Shown here: positions 14,269 to 22,345 of the stretch, piece after piece | Numbering within the stretch: the stretch's first letter is position 1 | How the letters are laid out: every line of letters starts with the position of its first letter | NCBI GenBank assembly: GCA_900756555.1 | Contig: CAAEKP010000016.1 | Location: 1 to 40,063, forward strand | DNA from: Peptococcaceae bacterium | Lineage (GTDB): Bacteria > Bacillota > Peptococcia > Peptococcales > Peptococcaceae | Direction: 5' to 3' | Length of the DNA stretch: 40,063 nt | Notes under the pieces: model-generated | Told to the model about the DNA's origin: nothing | Database searches by the model: none | What the model saw: only the letters and a program-made list of their open reading frames with translations | Made by a program: the position numbers and the translations under genes

Positions 14269-15645
14269 ATGCAGAATCGTGAAAAATTTGCATCCCGTCT
14301 GGGATTCATTCTCATTTCAGCAGGCTGTGCCATCGGGCTGGGAAACGTGTGGAGATTTCCATACATCACAGGCCAATATGGTGGGGCAGCATTTGTATTG
14401 ATTTATTTACTGTTCCTTTTGATTCTGGGCATGCCTATCATGGTAATGGAATTTGCTGTGGGTCGTGCCAGCCAAAAATCGGCAGCACGCAGCTTTCATG
14501 TGCTGGAACCAAGGGGAACCAAGTGGCATTTCATCAGTTATATCGCAATTGCCGGTAACTATCTGTTGATGATGTTCTACACAACGGTAGGCGGCTGGAT
14601 GCTGGCTTACATGGTAAAAATGATAACGGGAGAATTTAACGGCTTAACGCCGGATGAAGTGGGCGCTGTGTTTGGCGGTATGCTGGCGCAGCCTGGCTAC
14701 ATGACCGCATGGATGATTGTAACCGTTATGATTGGCTTTTTTGTTTGCAGCCTGGGGCTGCAGAACGGCGTGGAACGCATCACAAAAGTAATGATGAGTT
14801 CTCTGTTTATCATCATGATTGCTCTGGCAGTCCGCAGTGTTACACTGGAAGGCGCTGCCGAAGGTCTTGCCTTTTATCTGGTTCCTGACTTTGGCCGTAT
14901 GCTTGAAGCAGGGATTGGTGAAGCAATCTATGCCGCTCTGGGGCAGGCGTTCTTCACACTGAGCCTGGGCATTGGCGCGCTGGCCATCTTTGGCAGCTAC
15001 ATCAGTAAAGACCGCTCTTTAACTGGCGAAGCGGTCAGCGTTTGTGCACTGGACACTACCGTAGCATTGCTGTCTGGCTTAATTATTTTTCCTGCTTGCT
15101 TTGCATTCGGCATCGACGCAGGTCAGGGGCCTGGTCTGGTATTTGTAACACTGCCAAACGTGTTCAACCAGATGGCCGGCGGTCAGCTGTGGGGCTCTCT
15201 GTTCTTCCTGTTCATGAGCTTTGCTGCATTGTCCACCGTTATCGCTGTATTTGAAAACATCATCAGCTTTGGTATGGATTTGTGGGGCTGGGAACGGAAA
15301 AAAGCTGTTGTAATCAACGTAGTTCTGATTCTGATTCTGTCCATGCCTTGCGTGCTGGGCTTTAACCTGTGGAGCGACTTTGCACCATTCGGCGACGGTT
15401 CCACCATTCAGGACTTAGAAGACTTTATCGTTTCTAACAACTTACTGCCACTGGGCAGCTTATTGTACCTGCTGTTCTGCACAAGCAGATACGGCTGGGG
15501 CTGGGATAACTTTATCAAAGAAGCCGACGCCGGCGTGGGTTTAAAATTCCCAAAAGCAGTTCGCTTCTATGTAAGCTATATCCTGCCATTGATTATCCTG
15601 TTCATCTTAATCATGGGCTACTGGCAGAAATTTTTTGCTGGCTGA
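14269..15645 (+). CDS. Neurotransmitter:sodium symporter (NSS) family transporter
   Basis: A 458-residue membrane protein with about eleven to twelve hydrophobic segments. The N-terminal FASRLGFILISAGCAIGLGNVWRFPYITGQYGGAAFVLIYL is the diagnostic NSS (LeuT-type) first helix region, with the sodium-site and substrate residues in GCAIGLGNVWRFPY. It should import an amino acid such as tryptophan, leucine or tyrosine with sodium; the substrate cannot be read here. ATG at 14269 was chosen because AGGGGGAG lies just upstream. It is flanked by terminators on both sides and is a single-gene unit, next to a two-component system that might control it. Confidence 0.95.
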   Translation: MQNREKFASRLGFILISAGCAIGLGNVWRFPYITGQYGGAAFVLIYLLFLLILGMPIMVMEFAVGRASQKSAARSFHVLEPRGTKWHFISYIAIAGNYLLMMFYTTVGGWMLAYMVKMITGEFNGLTPDEVGAVFGGMLAQPGYMTAWMIVTVMIGFFVCSLGLQNGVERITKVMMSSLFIIMIALAVRSVTLEGAAEGLAFYLVPDFGRMLEAGIGEAIYAALGQAFFTLSLGIGALAIFGSYISKDRSLTGEAVSVCALDTTVALLSGLIIFPACFAFGIDAGQGPGLVFVTLPNVFNQMAGGQLWGSLFFLFMSFAALSTVIAVFENIISFGMDLWGWERKKAVVINVVLILILSMPCVLGFNLWSDFAPFGDGSTIQDLEDFIVSNNLLPLGSLLYLLFCTSRYGWGWDNFIKEADAGVGLKFPKAVRFYVSYILPLIILFILIMGYWQKFFAG

Positions 15646-15665
15646 GTAATATCATATTGATACGC

Positions 15666-15701
15666 AAAAGGCTTGCACCAATTTGGGTGCAAGCCTTTTT
15701 T
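15666..15701 (+). terminator. Terminator of the NSS gene
   Basis: AAAGGCTTGCACC pairs with GGGTGCAAGCCTTTTTT; 13-bp stem, 5-base loop, T-run. Confidence 0.9.
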
Positions 15702-15781
15702 GTGCAAAGGTAGTAATGACTTTCTTTCGTAAATTTGCTACAATACACAATAATAATTGAACGAAAACAGGAGCGATGTTT

Positions 15782-16471
15782 ATGTGGCAAATTGCCATCT
15801 GTGATGACCAACCAGCAGCGCGGCAGCAAATTGCTGCGCTGTGGCAAAAAAATTTTCCCGCAACACAATATCAACTGCACACTTATACCAACGGGCAAGA
15901 GCTGCTGCAGGCCGCGCAGACCACAACGTTTGCACTGATTTATCTGGATATTTGTATGCCGGAGCCAAACGGGCTTGCCATCGCCCAACAACTGCGCGAC
16001 CAAAATTGCTCTGCCGCGGTTATTTTTTTGACCAACTACAATGATTATCTGGAAGCCGGCTATGAAGTGCAGGCGTTCCGTTATCGGTTCAAGCCGTTGG
16101 CAGAAGATTTATTTTTGCAGGACATTGCCGCCTGGCAAAAACAATATCAGCCGCAGAAAACAACGGTGCAGATCACTACGGAAGCAGGCACCTATCAACT
16201 GGCCTTGCAGGACATTATCTATGTGGAAATTGTGGGACGCAAAGTGCAGCTTGTCACCACACAAGGCACACTGCACAGCACAGAGCCAATGCAGCATTGG
16301 GAACAAACTCTGCCCGCCTCGCAGTTTTTAACGCCGTATAATAAAATTTTGGTAAATCTGGCTCATGTTAAATTTTTTGACCAGACAAAACTGATCACCA
16401 CCGGCGATTATCAACTGCCCATCTCCCGCCGCAAGTATCAGCAGTTTAAAGAAGCCATGTTAAAGCTGTAG
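15782..16471 (+). CDS. LytTR-family response regulator
   Basis: About 229 residues. The N-terminal receiver has the acidic pair in ICDDQ, the phospho-acceptor Asp in LIYLDICMP, a Thr in IFLTNYND and the Lys in FRYRFKPL, all in normal places. The C-terminal ~100 residues (TTEAGTYQLALQDIIYVEIVGRKVQLVTTQG..PYNKILVNLAHVKFF..TTGDYQLPISRRKYQQF) form a LytTR DNA-binding domain, as in AgrA and VirR. The ATG at 15782 is preferred to the one at 15776 because AGGAG is eight bases before it. It is followed after 100 bp by its presumed partner kinase. Confidence 0.93.
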   Translation: MWQIAICDDQPAARQQIAALWQKNFPATQYQLHTYTNGQELLQAAQTTTFALIYLDICMPEPNGLAIAQQLRDQNCSAAVIFLTNYNDYLEAGYEVQAFRYRFKPLAEDLFLQDIAAWQKQYQPQKTTVQITTEAGTYQLALQDIIYVEIVGRKVQLVTTQGTLHSTEPMQHWEQTLPASQFLTPYNKILVNLAHVKFFDQTKLITTGDYQLPISRRKYQQFKEAMLKL

Positions 16472-16510
16472 CCACTTTTACAGCAAAACCAGCCACCTTT
16501 GCAGAAATAG

Positions 16511-16538
16511 TTGCAATGCGGCTCTGACTGGTTACAAT
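16511..16538 (+). promoter_or_regulatory. Possible promoter of the histidine kinase gene
   Basis: TTGCAA (16511-16516), 16-bp spacer, TACAAT (16533-16538) in the 100-bp gap between response regulator and kinase. Position and hexamers are plausible; no other support. Confidence 0.35.
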
Positions 16539-16571
16539 AAAAGAAATGTTTTCGATTGCGAGGGACGCGCC

Positions 16572-17939
16572 GTGGTAAAGCAACGCACCAATACAACTGC
16601 ACACACCATTCTTACCTTTAATGTGGGGCTGGCAGCCTTGCTGTTGACAGTGGACGCCGTCACCGCTCTGCTGCATCAGCCACTGCATGATTTTTTTGTG
16701 CTGTCTGTTTTCTGTACATACAGCATTGGCATCCTGTTTTTCTTTGTGCTGTCGCTGATGTTCCCCGCCGGGCTTACCAGCCCCGTGCAAATACTGGGCA
16801 ATCTGCTTTGCGCACTCCAATTGCCTGCCGCCTTACAGAAAAATAATTGGCAGACTATTCTGTTTATCTTCAGCAGCACACTGTTCCTGTGGATGCCGCT
16901 GGCGTTGGCTATCCAATTTCCAGATAGCGCCGCGATTATCTACGGACTGATCTTTCTGCTGGCAATCTGGATCATTTTTTTCCGCGCGCTGGATTATGCA
17001 GAACAGCAAGCGCCCCGCCCCATCACCACACAGACAGATTTACAGCAGCAACAAACGCAAACTTACGCACTGCTGTTATTGGCTGGCCTTGTGTGCGGCT
17101 TTGGCACTTTTATTTTGCTGCTGCAGCTGCTGTATCGCCTGTTGGCATCCGAAGAACAACTGGCACAGAGCCATCCCTTTTACCTGCCGGGCATTTCCGC
17201 CGCTATCGGTCTGCTGATTGTGCTGCTGCTCGCCGCACTGTATCGTCGCCATTGCCGCCAGATAAATGGGGCGCTGGAAAAATTACAGCTGGAACATCAG
17301 GTGATGCAAAATCAATTATACATTGACCTGCTTTCACAAAAGTATCGCACATTGCGTCAATATCAGCACGATTTCAAACAACATCTGTCGCATATTCAGC
17401 AATTGGCTCAGCAAAATCAGACAGAATCCATTGTTACTTACATCAACACCATCTATGCAGATTTACAAAGCGCTGCGCCGCTGAAGCTAACCGGCAATCA
17501 AACGCTGGATTTACTACTCAGTGACAAATTGCAGCAGGCGCAGGCCAAAGGCGTTGCGCTGCGCATTGATTATCAGCCGCAAACACAACTGGCGCACATT
17601 GCCGCGCCGGATTTGTGCATCATTCTGGGTAATCTGCTGGACAATGCCATCACTGCTGCGGCGCAAAGTCAACGCAAAGAAATCAGCTGCAAGTTTCAGC
17701 AAAAAAATAATTATTACACCGCCGTTATCATCACCAACAGTTGTGACCAGCCGCCGCTAATGCGTAACGGCCTGCCGCAGACACAGCAAGATCCGGAGCA
17801 GCACGGCTGCGGCGTGCAAAATGTTTTACAGCGGGCGCAGATGTATGGCGGTCACTGCCAGTTTACCTATCAGGCAGAGCAGCAACAGTTTCAAGCAGTG
17901 GTACTGCTCTCCACCGCCAACACCGCTTTACTAAATTAG
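16572..17939 (+). CDS. GHKL-type sensor histidine kinase (AgrC/VirS-like)
   Basis: A 455-residue protein with six or so hydrophobic helices over residues 10-235, then a coiled linker and the kinase core. The phospho-acceptor His is in RQYQHDFKQHL (about residue 266), the N box is ILGNLLDNAITAA (about 356) and the G box GCGVQNVLQRA (about 412). This architecture, polytopic sensor plus GHKL ATPase without a DHp of the EnvZ type, is the one that pairs with LytTR regulators in peptide or cell-envelope sensing. The start is GTG at 16572 with GCGAGGG upstream. The signal is unknown; no AgrB or AgrD homologue is seen in the window. Confidence 0.9.
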   Translation: MVKQRTNTTAHTILTFNVGLAALLLTVDAVTALLHQPLHDFFVLSVFCTYSIGILFFFVLSLMFPAGLTSPVQILGNLLCALQLPAALQKNNWQTILFIFSSTLFLWMPLALAIQFPDSAAIIYGLIFLLAIWIIFFRALDYAEQQAPRPITTQTDLQQQQTQTYALLLLAGLVCGFGTFILLLQLLYRLLASEEQLAQSHPFYLPGISAAIGLLIVLLLAALYRRHCRQINGALEKLQLEHQVMQNQLYIDLLSQKYRTLRQYQHDFKQHLSHIQQLAQQNQTESIVTYINTIYADLQSAAPLKLTGNQTLDLLLSDKLQQAQAKGVALRIDYQPQTQLAHIAAPDLCIILGNLLDNAITAAAQSQRKEISCKFQQKNNYYTAVIITNSCDQPPLMRNGLPQTQQDPEQHGCGVQNVLQRAQMYGGHCQFTYQAEQQQFQAVVLLSTANTALLN

Positions 17940-17954
17940 ATTGGATGTGAAATC

Positions 17955-18635
17955 ATGCCGTTTTCCTTTGAAACTTTCATCGTACTGCTGATTCTTCTGG
18001 CGCTGTGCGCCATCAGCCTGGTAAAATTTCATGCCTCCTGGCAGCCATTTTTTGAATCTGTACACACATTATTTGTGGATTTAGTGCGAGATTTCCGCAA
18101 TATCGACTGGGAAGCCGAAGCGGCAAAAGAAGCCGCTGAAAAAGCCGCGCCAAAACAAAAAGAACCGCTGACCTGGAATCGTTTCAAATATCGCTTTACC
18201 ATTCCGCTGACACTGACCATCAGCTTTCTGCTGTTCTTTTTACTGATGAAATGGCTGGGCGCTATCATCATGGAAGATAAAGCGCAGGGCGGCTCACTGG
18301 CGCCTATGCTGATTTGCGCTTTTGTTATCGCTGCGTTAGTTCTCTTAGTGATTGGCGTATATGGGCATTACGAAAAAAATCCCCGCCGCAAATTCTGGCT
18401 GGGACTGATTATCACACTGGCAATGGAACTGGGCGTGGTGTTTGACTTGCTTCTGCTGCTGAGCGGATATTTCTTTCGCGGCGCACGGCAGGGCAAAAGT
18501 TTGGTTTACTCGCTGCTGTTCCTCCCCGTGTTCGTCCAATTCTGTGTGAAAACGCAGCATAACTGGCAAGCGTGGCAGCGGGAAAAACACCCGGATGTAT
18601 TTCCCACGCCAAAGCAAGAACAACCGGAAGAATAA
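17955..18635 (+). CDS. Polytopic membrane protein, unknown function
   Basis: A 226-residue protein with an N-terminal helix (FIVLLILLALCAISLV, residues 7-22), a charged, alanine/lysine-rich cytoplasmic stretch (WEAEAAKEAAEKAAPKQKE, about 52-71), and four further hydrophobic segments. The C-terminus is hydrophilic (KQEQPEE). It starts 15 bp after the histidine kinase on the same strand and is probably in its operon, so it may be an accessory or output of that system; I recognise no family. Confidence 0.85.
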   Translation: MPFSFETFIVLLILLALCAISLVKFHASWQPFFESVHTLFVDLVRDFRNIDWEAEAAKEAAEKAAPKQKEPLTWNRFKYRFTIPLTLTISFLLFFLLMKWLGAIIMEDKAQGGSLAPMLICAFVIAALVLLVIGVYGHYEKNPRRKFWLGLIITLAMELGVVFDLLLLLSGYFFRGARQGKSLVYSLLFLPVFVQFCVKTQHNWQAWQREKHPDVFPTPKQEQPEE

Positions 18636-18652
18636 CAAAGGAGCTGCTTCTC

Positions 18653-18694
18653 ATGAATCTATGGTACACAATTTTATGCGCCTTGCTGACTTAA
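18653..18694 (+). CDS. Possible 13-residue peptide (micro-ORF)
   Basis: ATG to TAA encoding MNLWYTILCALLT. An AAAGGAG ribosome site lies 9-10 bases upstream, better than many genes nearby. It begins 17 bp after the 17955-18635 gene, at the end of the two-component operon. The peptide is short, hydrophobic and has a single Cys, which might be a signalling peptide, a leader, or a remnant of a longer gene whose end was lost. The next feature is the palindromic parS at 18707-18742. Confidence 0.4.
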   Translation: MNLWYTILCALLT

Positions 18695-18706
18695 CTTCTG
18701 CCTTCT

Positions 18707-18742
18707 AAATTGCAAATGTTTCACGTGAAACATTTGCAATTT
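18707..18742. other. parS: parS inside a 36-bp perfect palindrome
   Basis: The consensus TGTTTCACGTGAAACA (18717-18732) is flanked by AAATTGCAAA and TTTGCAATTT, giving a perfect 36-bp palindrome. It lies at the 3' end of the two-component operon and may also work as its terminator, although the T-run after it is interrupted. Confidence 0.9.
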
Positions 18743-18874
18743 CACTTTTCCCGCATCTTAACAATATCTTTATATTTTAAAGATGAAAATGCTATCCGCA
18801 AACGGCGATTTTCTGGTAAAATAAAATTGTAAATCTGCCGCGTTATACCGCGGCACCAGAAAGGAGCGTTCGCC

Positions 18875-19621
18875 ATGAAAGGGCTGGTTTATCTCATCAC
18901 AGTACCGCTGTTATCGCTATTGCTGCTTACCGGCTGCGGCGGACAAAGCCCTCAGCAGCAATCACCGGAGGATACAGTAAATACCGCGTTTACCGCGCTG
19001 AAAGAACTGGATATTGAAACCTTCAACGATTACACAAACAATAAGCAGATTGGCAATCGCATTTTCAGCGAATTGCTGCGCCGCAACGTGGAACAATCGC
19101 ATCTTGATTTGGCGCAAGTGTTGGTGCAGGATCTTTCCTGGGAAATAACTGACACTCAGATTCATAATGATACTGCCACTGTGACGCTTACCGTACAGAA
19201 TCACGATTTTTCCAATGCGCTCAGCACCTATGTGGCAGACTTAATCCGCAACGTAGTAAACAGCCAGGCCACTGACACTGATTTGGCACGGCTCATTAAA
19301 GACACCATCAACGAGGCCCGCAACGCGCCACAAAATCTGCTGCCGTATTTGCAGGCCTGCAATACAACCATGAGCGTGCCCATCACCGTAAATTTAAAGC
19401 AGAATAACAACTGCTGGCAGATTCAATTGGACGACACGCTTTGCAATGCGTTGATCGGTAATTTTTGCGACGAAGAAGTGTCGCGGGAGGTGGAACGCAA
19501 GTTAGCTGCCACAGAAGAATTACTGAATCATCATTTAGAGCGCCTGAATGCCAATCTGAAAGAAAATAAATCACAATGGGTTGACCAACTGACCGGCACA
19601 CTGGAAGAAGTGTTCCGTTAG
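18875..19621 (+). CDS. Predicted lipoprotein, NTF2/DUF4878-like
   Basis: A 248-residue exported protein with a lipoprotein signal: MKGLVYLITVPLLSLLLLTGCGG, lipobox LTGC, so lipidated at Cys21 and held on the outer face of the membrane. The mature part begins with EDTVNTAFTALKELDIETFNDYTN, a pattern seen in lipoproteins with a DUF4878/NTF2-like fold. The C-terminal ~50 residues are helical and charged. AAAGGAG precedes the ATG. Function unknown. A terminator follows at 19630-19661. Confidence 0.88.
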   Translation: MKGLVYLITVPLLSLLLLTGCGGQSPQQQSPEDTVNTAFTALKELDIETFNDYTNNKQIGNRIFSELLRRNVEQSHLDLAQVLVQDLSWEITDTQIHNDTATVTLTVQNHDFSNALSTYVADLIRNVVNSQATDTDLARLIKDTINEARNAPQNLLPYLQACNTTMSVPITVNLKQNNNCWQIQLDDTLCNALIGNFCDEEVSREVERKLAATEELLNHHLERLNANLKENKSQWVDQLTGTLEEVFR

Positions 19622-19629
19622 AAAAAATT

Positions 19630-19661
19630 AACGCTGTCTGCGCATACAGACAGCGTTTTTT
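19630..19661 (+). terminator. Terminator of the lipoprotein gene
   Basis: AACGCTGTCTG pairs with CAGACAGCGTT with a short loop and a T-run. It also lies next to the end of the minus-strand VOC gene and could serve both. Confidence 0.85.
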
Positions 19662-19664
19662 ATT

Positions 19665-20036
19665 TTACATTCTGTTTGGCACAATTTCCAGCCAGTAGCC
19701 ATCCGGGTCATTGATAAAATAAATCCCCATGGCTTCGTTTTCAAAGCAGATGCAGCCCATCTCCTTGTGTTTGGCGTGCGCCGCGTCAAAATCTTCCACC
19801 TTAAAGGCCAGATGCACTTCATTATCGCCCAGATTATACGGGCGATCCCAATCCCGCAGCCAGGTCAGCTCCAAGTTAAAGTTTGTCTTGCCGTCACCCA
19901 GATAGACGATAATAAAGCTGCCGTCCTCCGCCTCCATGCGGCGTACTTCCTCCAACCCCAGCGCATCCTTGTAAAACGCCAAAGATTTTTCCAGATTTAA
20001 AACATTGTAATTGTAATGTGCGAATGAGAATTGCAT
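19665..20036 (-). CDS. VOC-family protein, lactoylglutathione lyase-like
   Basis: A 123-residue protein with two beta-alpha-beta-beta-beta halves: FAHYNYNVLNLEKSLAFYKDALGLEEVRR at the start and DNEVHLAFKVEDFDAAHAKHKEMG..YFINDPDGYWLEIVP at the end. The metal ligands expected in glyoxalase I (His at the first strand, Glu in LELTW, His in EVHLAF, Glu in WLEIVP) are all present. It should bind a divalent metal and may isomerise methylglyoxal hemithioacetal, but VOC proteins also do other chemistry. TAGGAGGAG precedes the ATG. Single-gene unit; convergent with the lipoprotein gene. Confidence 0.93.
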   Translation of the reverse strand: MQFSFAHYNYNVLNLEKSLAFYKDALGLEEVRRMEAEDGSFIIVYLGDGKTNFNLELTWLRDWDRPYNLGDNEVHLAFKVEDFDAAHAKHKEMGCICFENEAMGIYFINDPDGYWLEIVPNRM

Positions 20037-20064
20037 AAGAATCTCCTCCTAAATAATATGATTG

Positions 20065-20188
20065 CCGGACTTGCTCTTTTTCCTTTTGCGGGTGTTGTTT
20101 GAACAATGGCTTGTTCGCATACCACTTTGTATGGCCTCACTTCGCCATTGTCCAAGCCGCCTGCGCAAAAGAAAAAATTTCTGCGTCC
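20065..20188 (-). repeat. Nested-hairpin repeat, copy R3 (inverted relative to R1, R2)
   Basis: Outer arms TTTTTCCTTTTGCG (20077-20090) and CGCAAAAGAAAAAA (20164-20177) pair with one mismatch; inner arms GAACAATGG (20101-20109) and CCATTGTCC (20145-20153) pair with one mismatch; CATAC / GTATG form the tip (20118-20133). Read on the minus strand, the connectors GGCGGCTT (20161-20154), GTGAGGC (20140-20134), GCGAACAA and AAACAAC (20100-20094) match R1 and R2. It lies between the VOC and SdpI-like genes. Confidence 0.7.
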
Positions 20189-20197
20189 TGGTTAGAT

Positions 20198-20611
20198 TTA
20201 TTTTCCTTCTTTCCGAAATCCTTGTTTATCAAATGTTTCATTCAAGGCTTTGTTCATTTTTATTGGAATCCAAATAACATACAATACTAATTGCAATAAC
20301 AGAATAGCAGGCATCCATGCATCAATATTCAATTGCATTAACATAAGACACCAGACTACAACCTCCGCTAAACCAGTCGCTATGAAAAAATATTGTTTGC
20401 TGAATTTCCAAAGGTGCTGATTTGCAAATTGCCAGGTATCAGCATTACGCGTTGCTAAGTGCGACGGATATCCTATTCCTGCAATCCGCCACCGCTGGTC
20501 ATACTGCGGCGGCATCGGCGGATTCCACGGACTAATTGCAATCCGAGCAAACCAAAGCAGAATTAGCGGAAACCATATCACAACAAACATTAGCCCTAGT
20601 AACTCCCCCAT
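20198..20611 (-). CDS. SdpI-like membrane protein
   Basis: About 137 residues from ATG at 20611 (GAGG at proper spacing; a GTG three codons earlier is less likely). Three to four hydrophobic helices, with the cytoplasmic segment GYPSHLATRNADTWQFANQHLWK between the first and second. This resembles the SdpI signature (GxRT...N.DTW..AN), the family that gives immunity to the toxin SDP in Bacillus. It is a divergent paralogue of the next gene. No SDP toxin gene is nearby, so immunity to an endogenous toxin is not shown; family members also occur as stand-alone membrane proteins. Confidence 0.8.
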   Translation of the reverse strand: MGELLGLMFVVIWFPLILLWFARIAISPWNPPMPPQYDQRWRIAGIGYPSHLATRNADTWQFANQHLWKFSKQYFFIATGLAEVVVWCLMLMQLNIDAWMPAILLLQLVLYVIWIPIKMNKALNETFDKQGFRKEGK

Positions 20612-20650
20612 GCCGCTCACCTCATCTCACAATTGCGTAATACACATTGA

Positions 20651-21010
20651 TTAGTTTTCTCTCCGATTGCCGTGCCAATCAAAGGTTTTGTTCAGCGCCC
20701 GTTCTGTTACGGGAATTACAGCTACAACTGGAATCAGTTGCAGCAGCATGAGCCCCTCTGCTGTGCCTGCATCCGGCTGCCAGAGATACAGCAGCAATTC
20801 AGAAACCGCCAGCAACGGCACGCTCCACTTCATCCACAGCAGGCCGCTATAGCGATTGGCAAATTGCCAGGTGTCCTCATTGCGCATGGACATCCCTGTG
20901 CGGTAGCCCGCAAAATTGTTTGGCTTTAATCGCATACGATACATCATACATCCACAAAAGAACATAACACATGGCACAATGGCGCCCATAAAATAAATAT
21001 TATGCAGCAT
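20651..21010 (-). CDS. SdpI-like membrane protein
   Basis: About 119 residues from ATG at 21010 with AAAGGAG nine bases before it. Contains FAGYRTGMSMRNEDTWQFANRYSGLLW, a clear SdpI-family motif, between an N-terminal helix and two C-terminal helices, and ends ERALNKTFDWHG, which is echoed by NKALNETFDKQG in the neighbour at 20198-20611; the two are tandem paralogues. The gene begins 15 bp after the ABC ATPase gene on the same strand, so the three probably form one operon. Confidence 0.85.
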   Translation of the reverse strand: MLHNIYFMGAIVPCVMFFCGCMMYRMRLKPNNFAGYRTGMSMRNEDTWQFANRYSGLLWMKWSVPLLAVSELLLYLWQPDAGTAEGLMLLQLIPVVAVIPVTERALNKTFDWHGNRREN

Positions 21011-21024
21011 AAAATGCAACTCCT

Positions 21025-21750
21025 TTACAACAGCATCTGCAAAATTTCCTGCCTGTGCTGCACCAATTCTGCGGATTCTAAATGGCGCGGGTAAGCAGCG
21101 TTAATGCTAAACGGCACTGGCGCCTGTCCTTTGCGCAGCACTAAAATCTGATTGGCCAACAGCAGCGCTTCGTCCACATTGTGAGTGACAAAGATGACAG
21201 CAGTGTGCGTCTGCTGCTGAATGTCAATGACTTTTTGCTGCAAAGCCATGCGCGTGAAATAATCCAGCGCGGCAAACGGCTCATCCATCAGCAGAATGTC
21301 CGGCTGATACGCCAGCGCCCGCGCGATTGCCACCCGATGCGCCATGCCGCCGGATAACGCGTCCGGTTTGCTGTGCAGATAAGATGATTCCAGCCCCACC
21401 AATTCCAGATAAGGCAGCGCATCCGCCTCCTGCCACTTGCTGCGGCTCAGCATAATATTTTCCGCCACCGTGAGCCACGGCAGCAGCCGACTCTCCTGAA
21501 ACACCATGCCGATCTTCGGCTGATAGGCAATATTGTCCCGCGTGAAAATAATTTCGCCCTGCTCCGGCTGCTCCAGCCCGGCAAGCAAACGCAGCAATGT
21601 AGTTTTGCCGCAGCCACTGCGCCCCACCAATACGGTAATGCCCGACAACAGCAGTGATAATGTTAAATTGTCAAAAATCTGCTGCGTGCCATCCTGCAGC
21701 GGATAACCTTTACTCACCTGCCGCAGCTGACACCGCTGTATGTTTTTCAT
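21025..21750 (-). CDS. ABC transporter ATPase, SsuB/TauB type, orphan
   Basis: About 241 residues from ATG at 21750 (GGGAGG upstream; an earlier in-frame start exists at 21780). It has Walker A GRSGCGKTT, Q-loop VFQESRLLPWLT, the signature LSGGMAHRVAIARAL, Walker B ILLMDEPFAALD and the switch His in VTHNVDEA. The sequence is closest in style to nitrate/sulfonate/taurine-type importers. The signature has Met where Gln is usual (LSGGM rather than LSGGQ). No permease or substrate-binding protein is encoded in the window; instead two SdpI-like genes follow, so its partner is unknown. Confidence 0.9.
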   Translation of the reverse strand: MKNIQRCQLRQVSKGYPLQDGTQQIFDNLTLSLLLSGITVLVGRSGCGKTTLLRLLAGLEQPEQGEIIFTRDNIAYQPKIGMVFQESRLLPWLTVAENIMLSRSKWQEADALPYLELVGLESSYLHSKPDALSGGMAHRVAIARALAYQPDILLMDEPFAALDYFTRMALQQKVIDIQQQTHTAVIFVTHNVDEALLLANQILVLRKGQAPVPFSINAAYPRHLESAELVQHRQEILQMLL

Positions 21751-21820
21751 TCCGCGCACCGCCTCCCTGCCATTCTGCACTTATTTTATCATAAACTAAT
21801 CACCTTGCGCAATTTACAAA

Positions 21821-21836
21821 TGTTTCGTGTGAAATA
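21821..21836. other. Degenerate parS-like site
   Basis: TGTTTCGTGTGAAATA: the 2549-2564 variant with one more change (C to T near the end). It is preceded by TTTACAAA, close to the shared flank. Weak; binding is uncertain. Confidence 0.4.
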
Positions 21837-21974
21837 ATTTGTTGATTATGCTAGAATAAAATTTAATATTAGTGCACTAACCAATAACACATCATATCCT
21901 ACGCCTGTTACATTTTTCTGCTCCATACCAAGAGAATGCTTTGTTGCCTGTTCCTCGTTCATTTGTTATGCTAT

Positions 21975-22250
21975 GGAACTACACTTTGCTTATCCCTCAG
22001 CTCACTGGACAGTTGCTGACCTGTCTACTTCGCTTTGTACTTCGTCCAGCTCAGCTTAGACAGTTTGCGCAACAGTCCATTTCAATTCGGAATTTTAGCA
22101 AAGGTAGTTCCTGCGCATATTGACTATAAAAAATGAGTATACTTGCGCCTATTTTGTGTTTTAGCGCCCCGCAGGGGTCGTTTGTGGGGGTACGGGGGGA
22201 ATCGAAACCCCCCGCTCGGCCTTTGCCTACTTTGGGCCTCGCCAAAGTAG
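21975..22250 (+). repeat. Composite structured repeat, copy R4
   Basis: Part one is nested: GGAACTAC / GTAGTTCC ends (21975-21982, 22104-22111), TGGAC / GTCCA (22006-22010, 22075-22079), GTTGC / GCAAC (22012-22016, 22069-22073) and CTGTCTA / TAGACAG (22021-22027, 22057-22063). Part two begins GTTTGTGGGG (22180-22189) and has a GGGGGG / CCCCCC hairpin and CCTACTTTGG / CCAAAGTAGG. Segments such as CTTTGCTTATCCCTC (21984-21998) and TCGGAATTTT (22087-22096) recur in the copy at 32160-32485. The whole gap 21837-22345 holds no gene. Confidence 0.75.
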
Positions 22251-22309
22251 GTCCCCGAAGGGAACCCAATGTAACACGCCGTAGGCTACCATAATCACAA
22301 AATTTATGG

Positions 22310-22315
22310 TATAAT
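22310..22315 (+). promoter_or_regulatory. Possible -10 element of the glf promoter
   Basis: TATAAT 31 bp before the glf start. The -35 region is not clear, so only the -10 is called. Confidence 0.4.
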
Positions 22316-22345
22316 ATCTATATTCATGTCATAAGGAGGCATATT

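Noticed and set aside
22051..22269. Minus-strand ORF over the R4 repeat
   Set aside because: It is the translation of a structured repeat with G/C runs; the second copy at 32 kb does not keep the frame.
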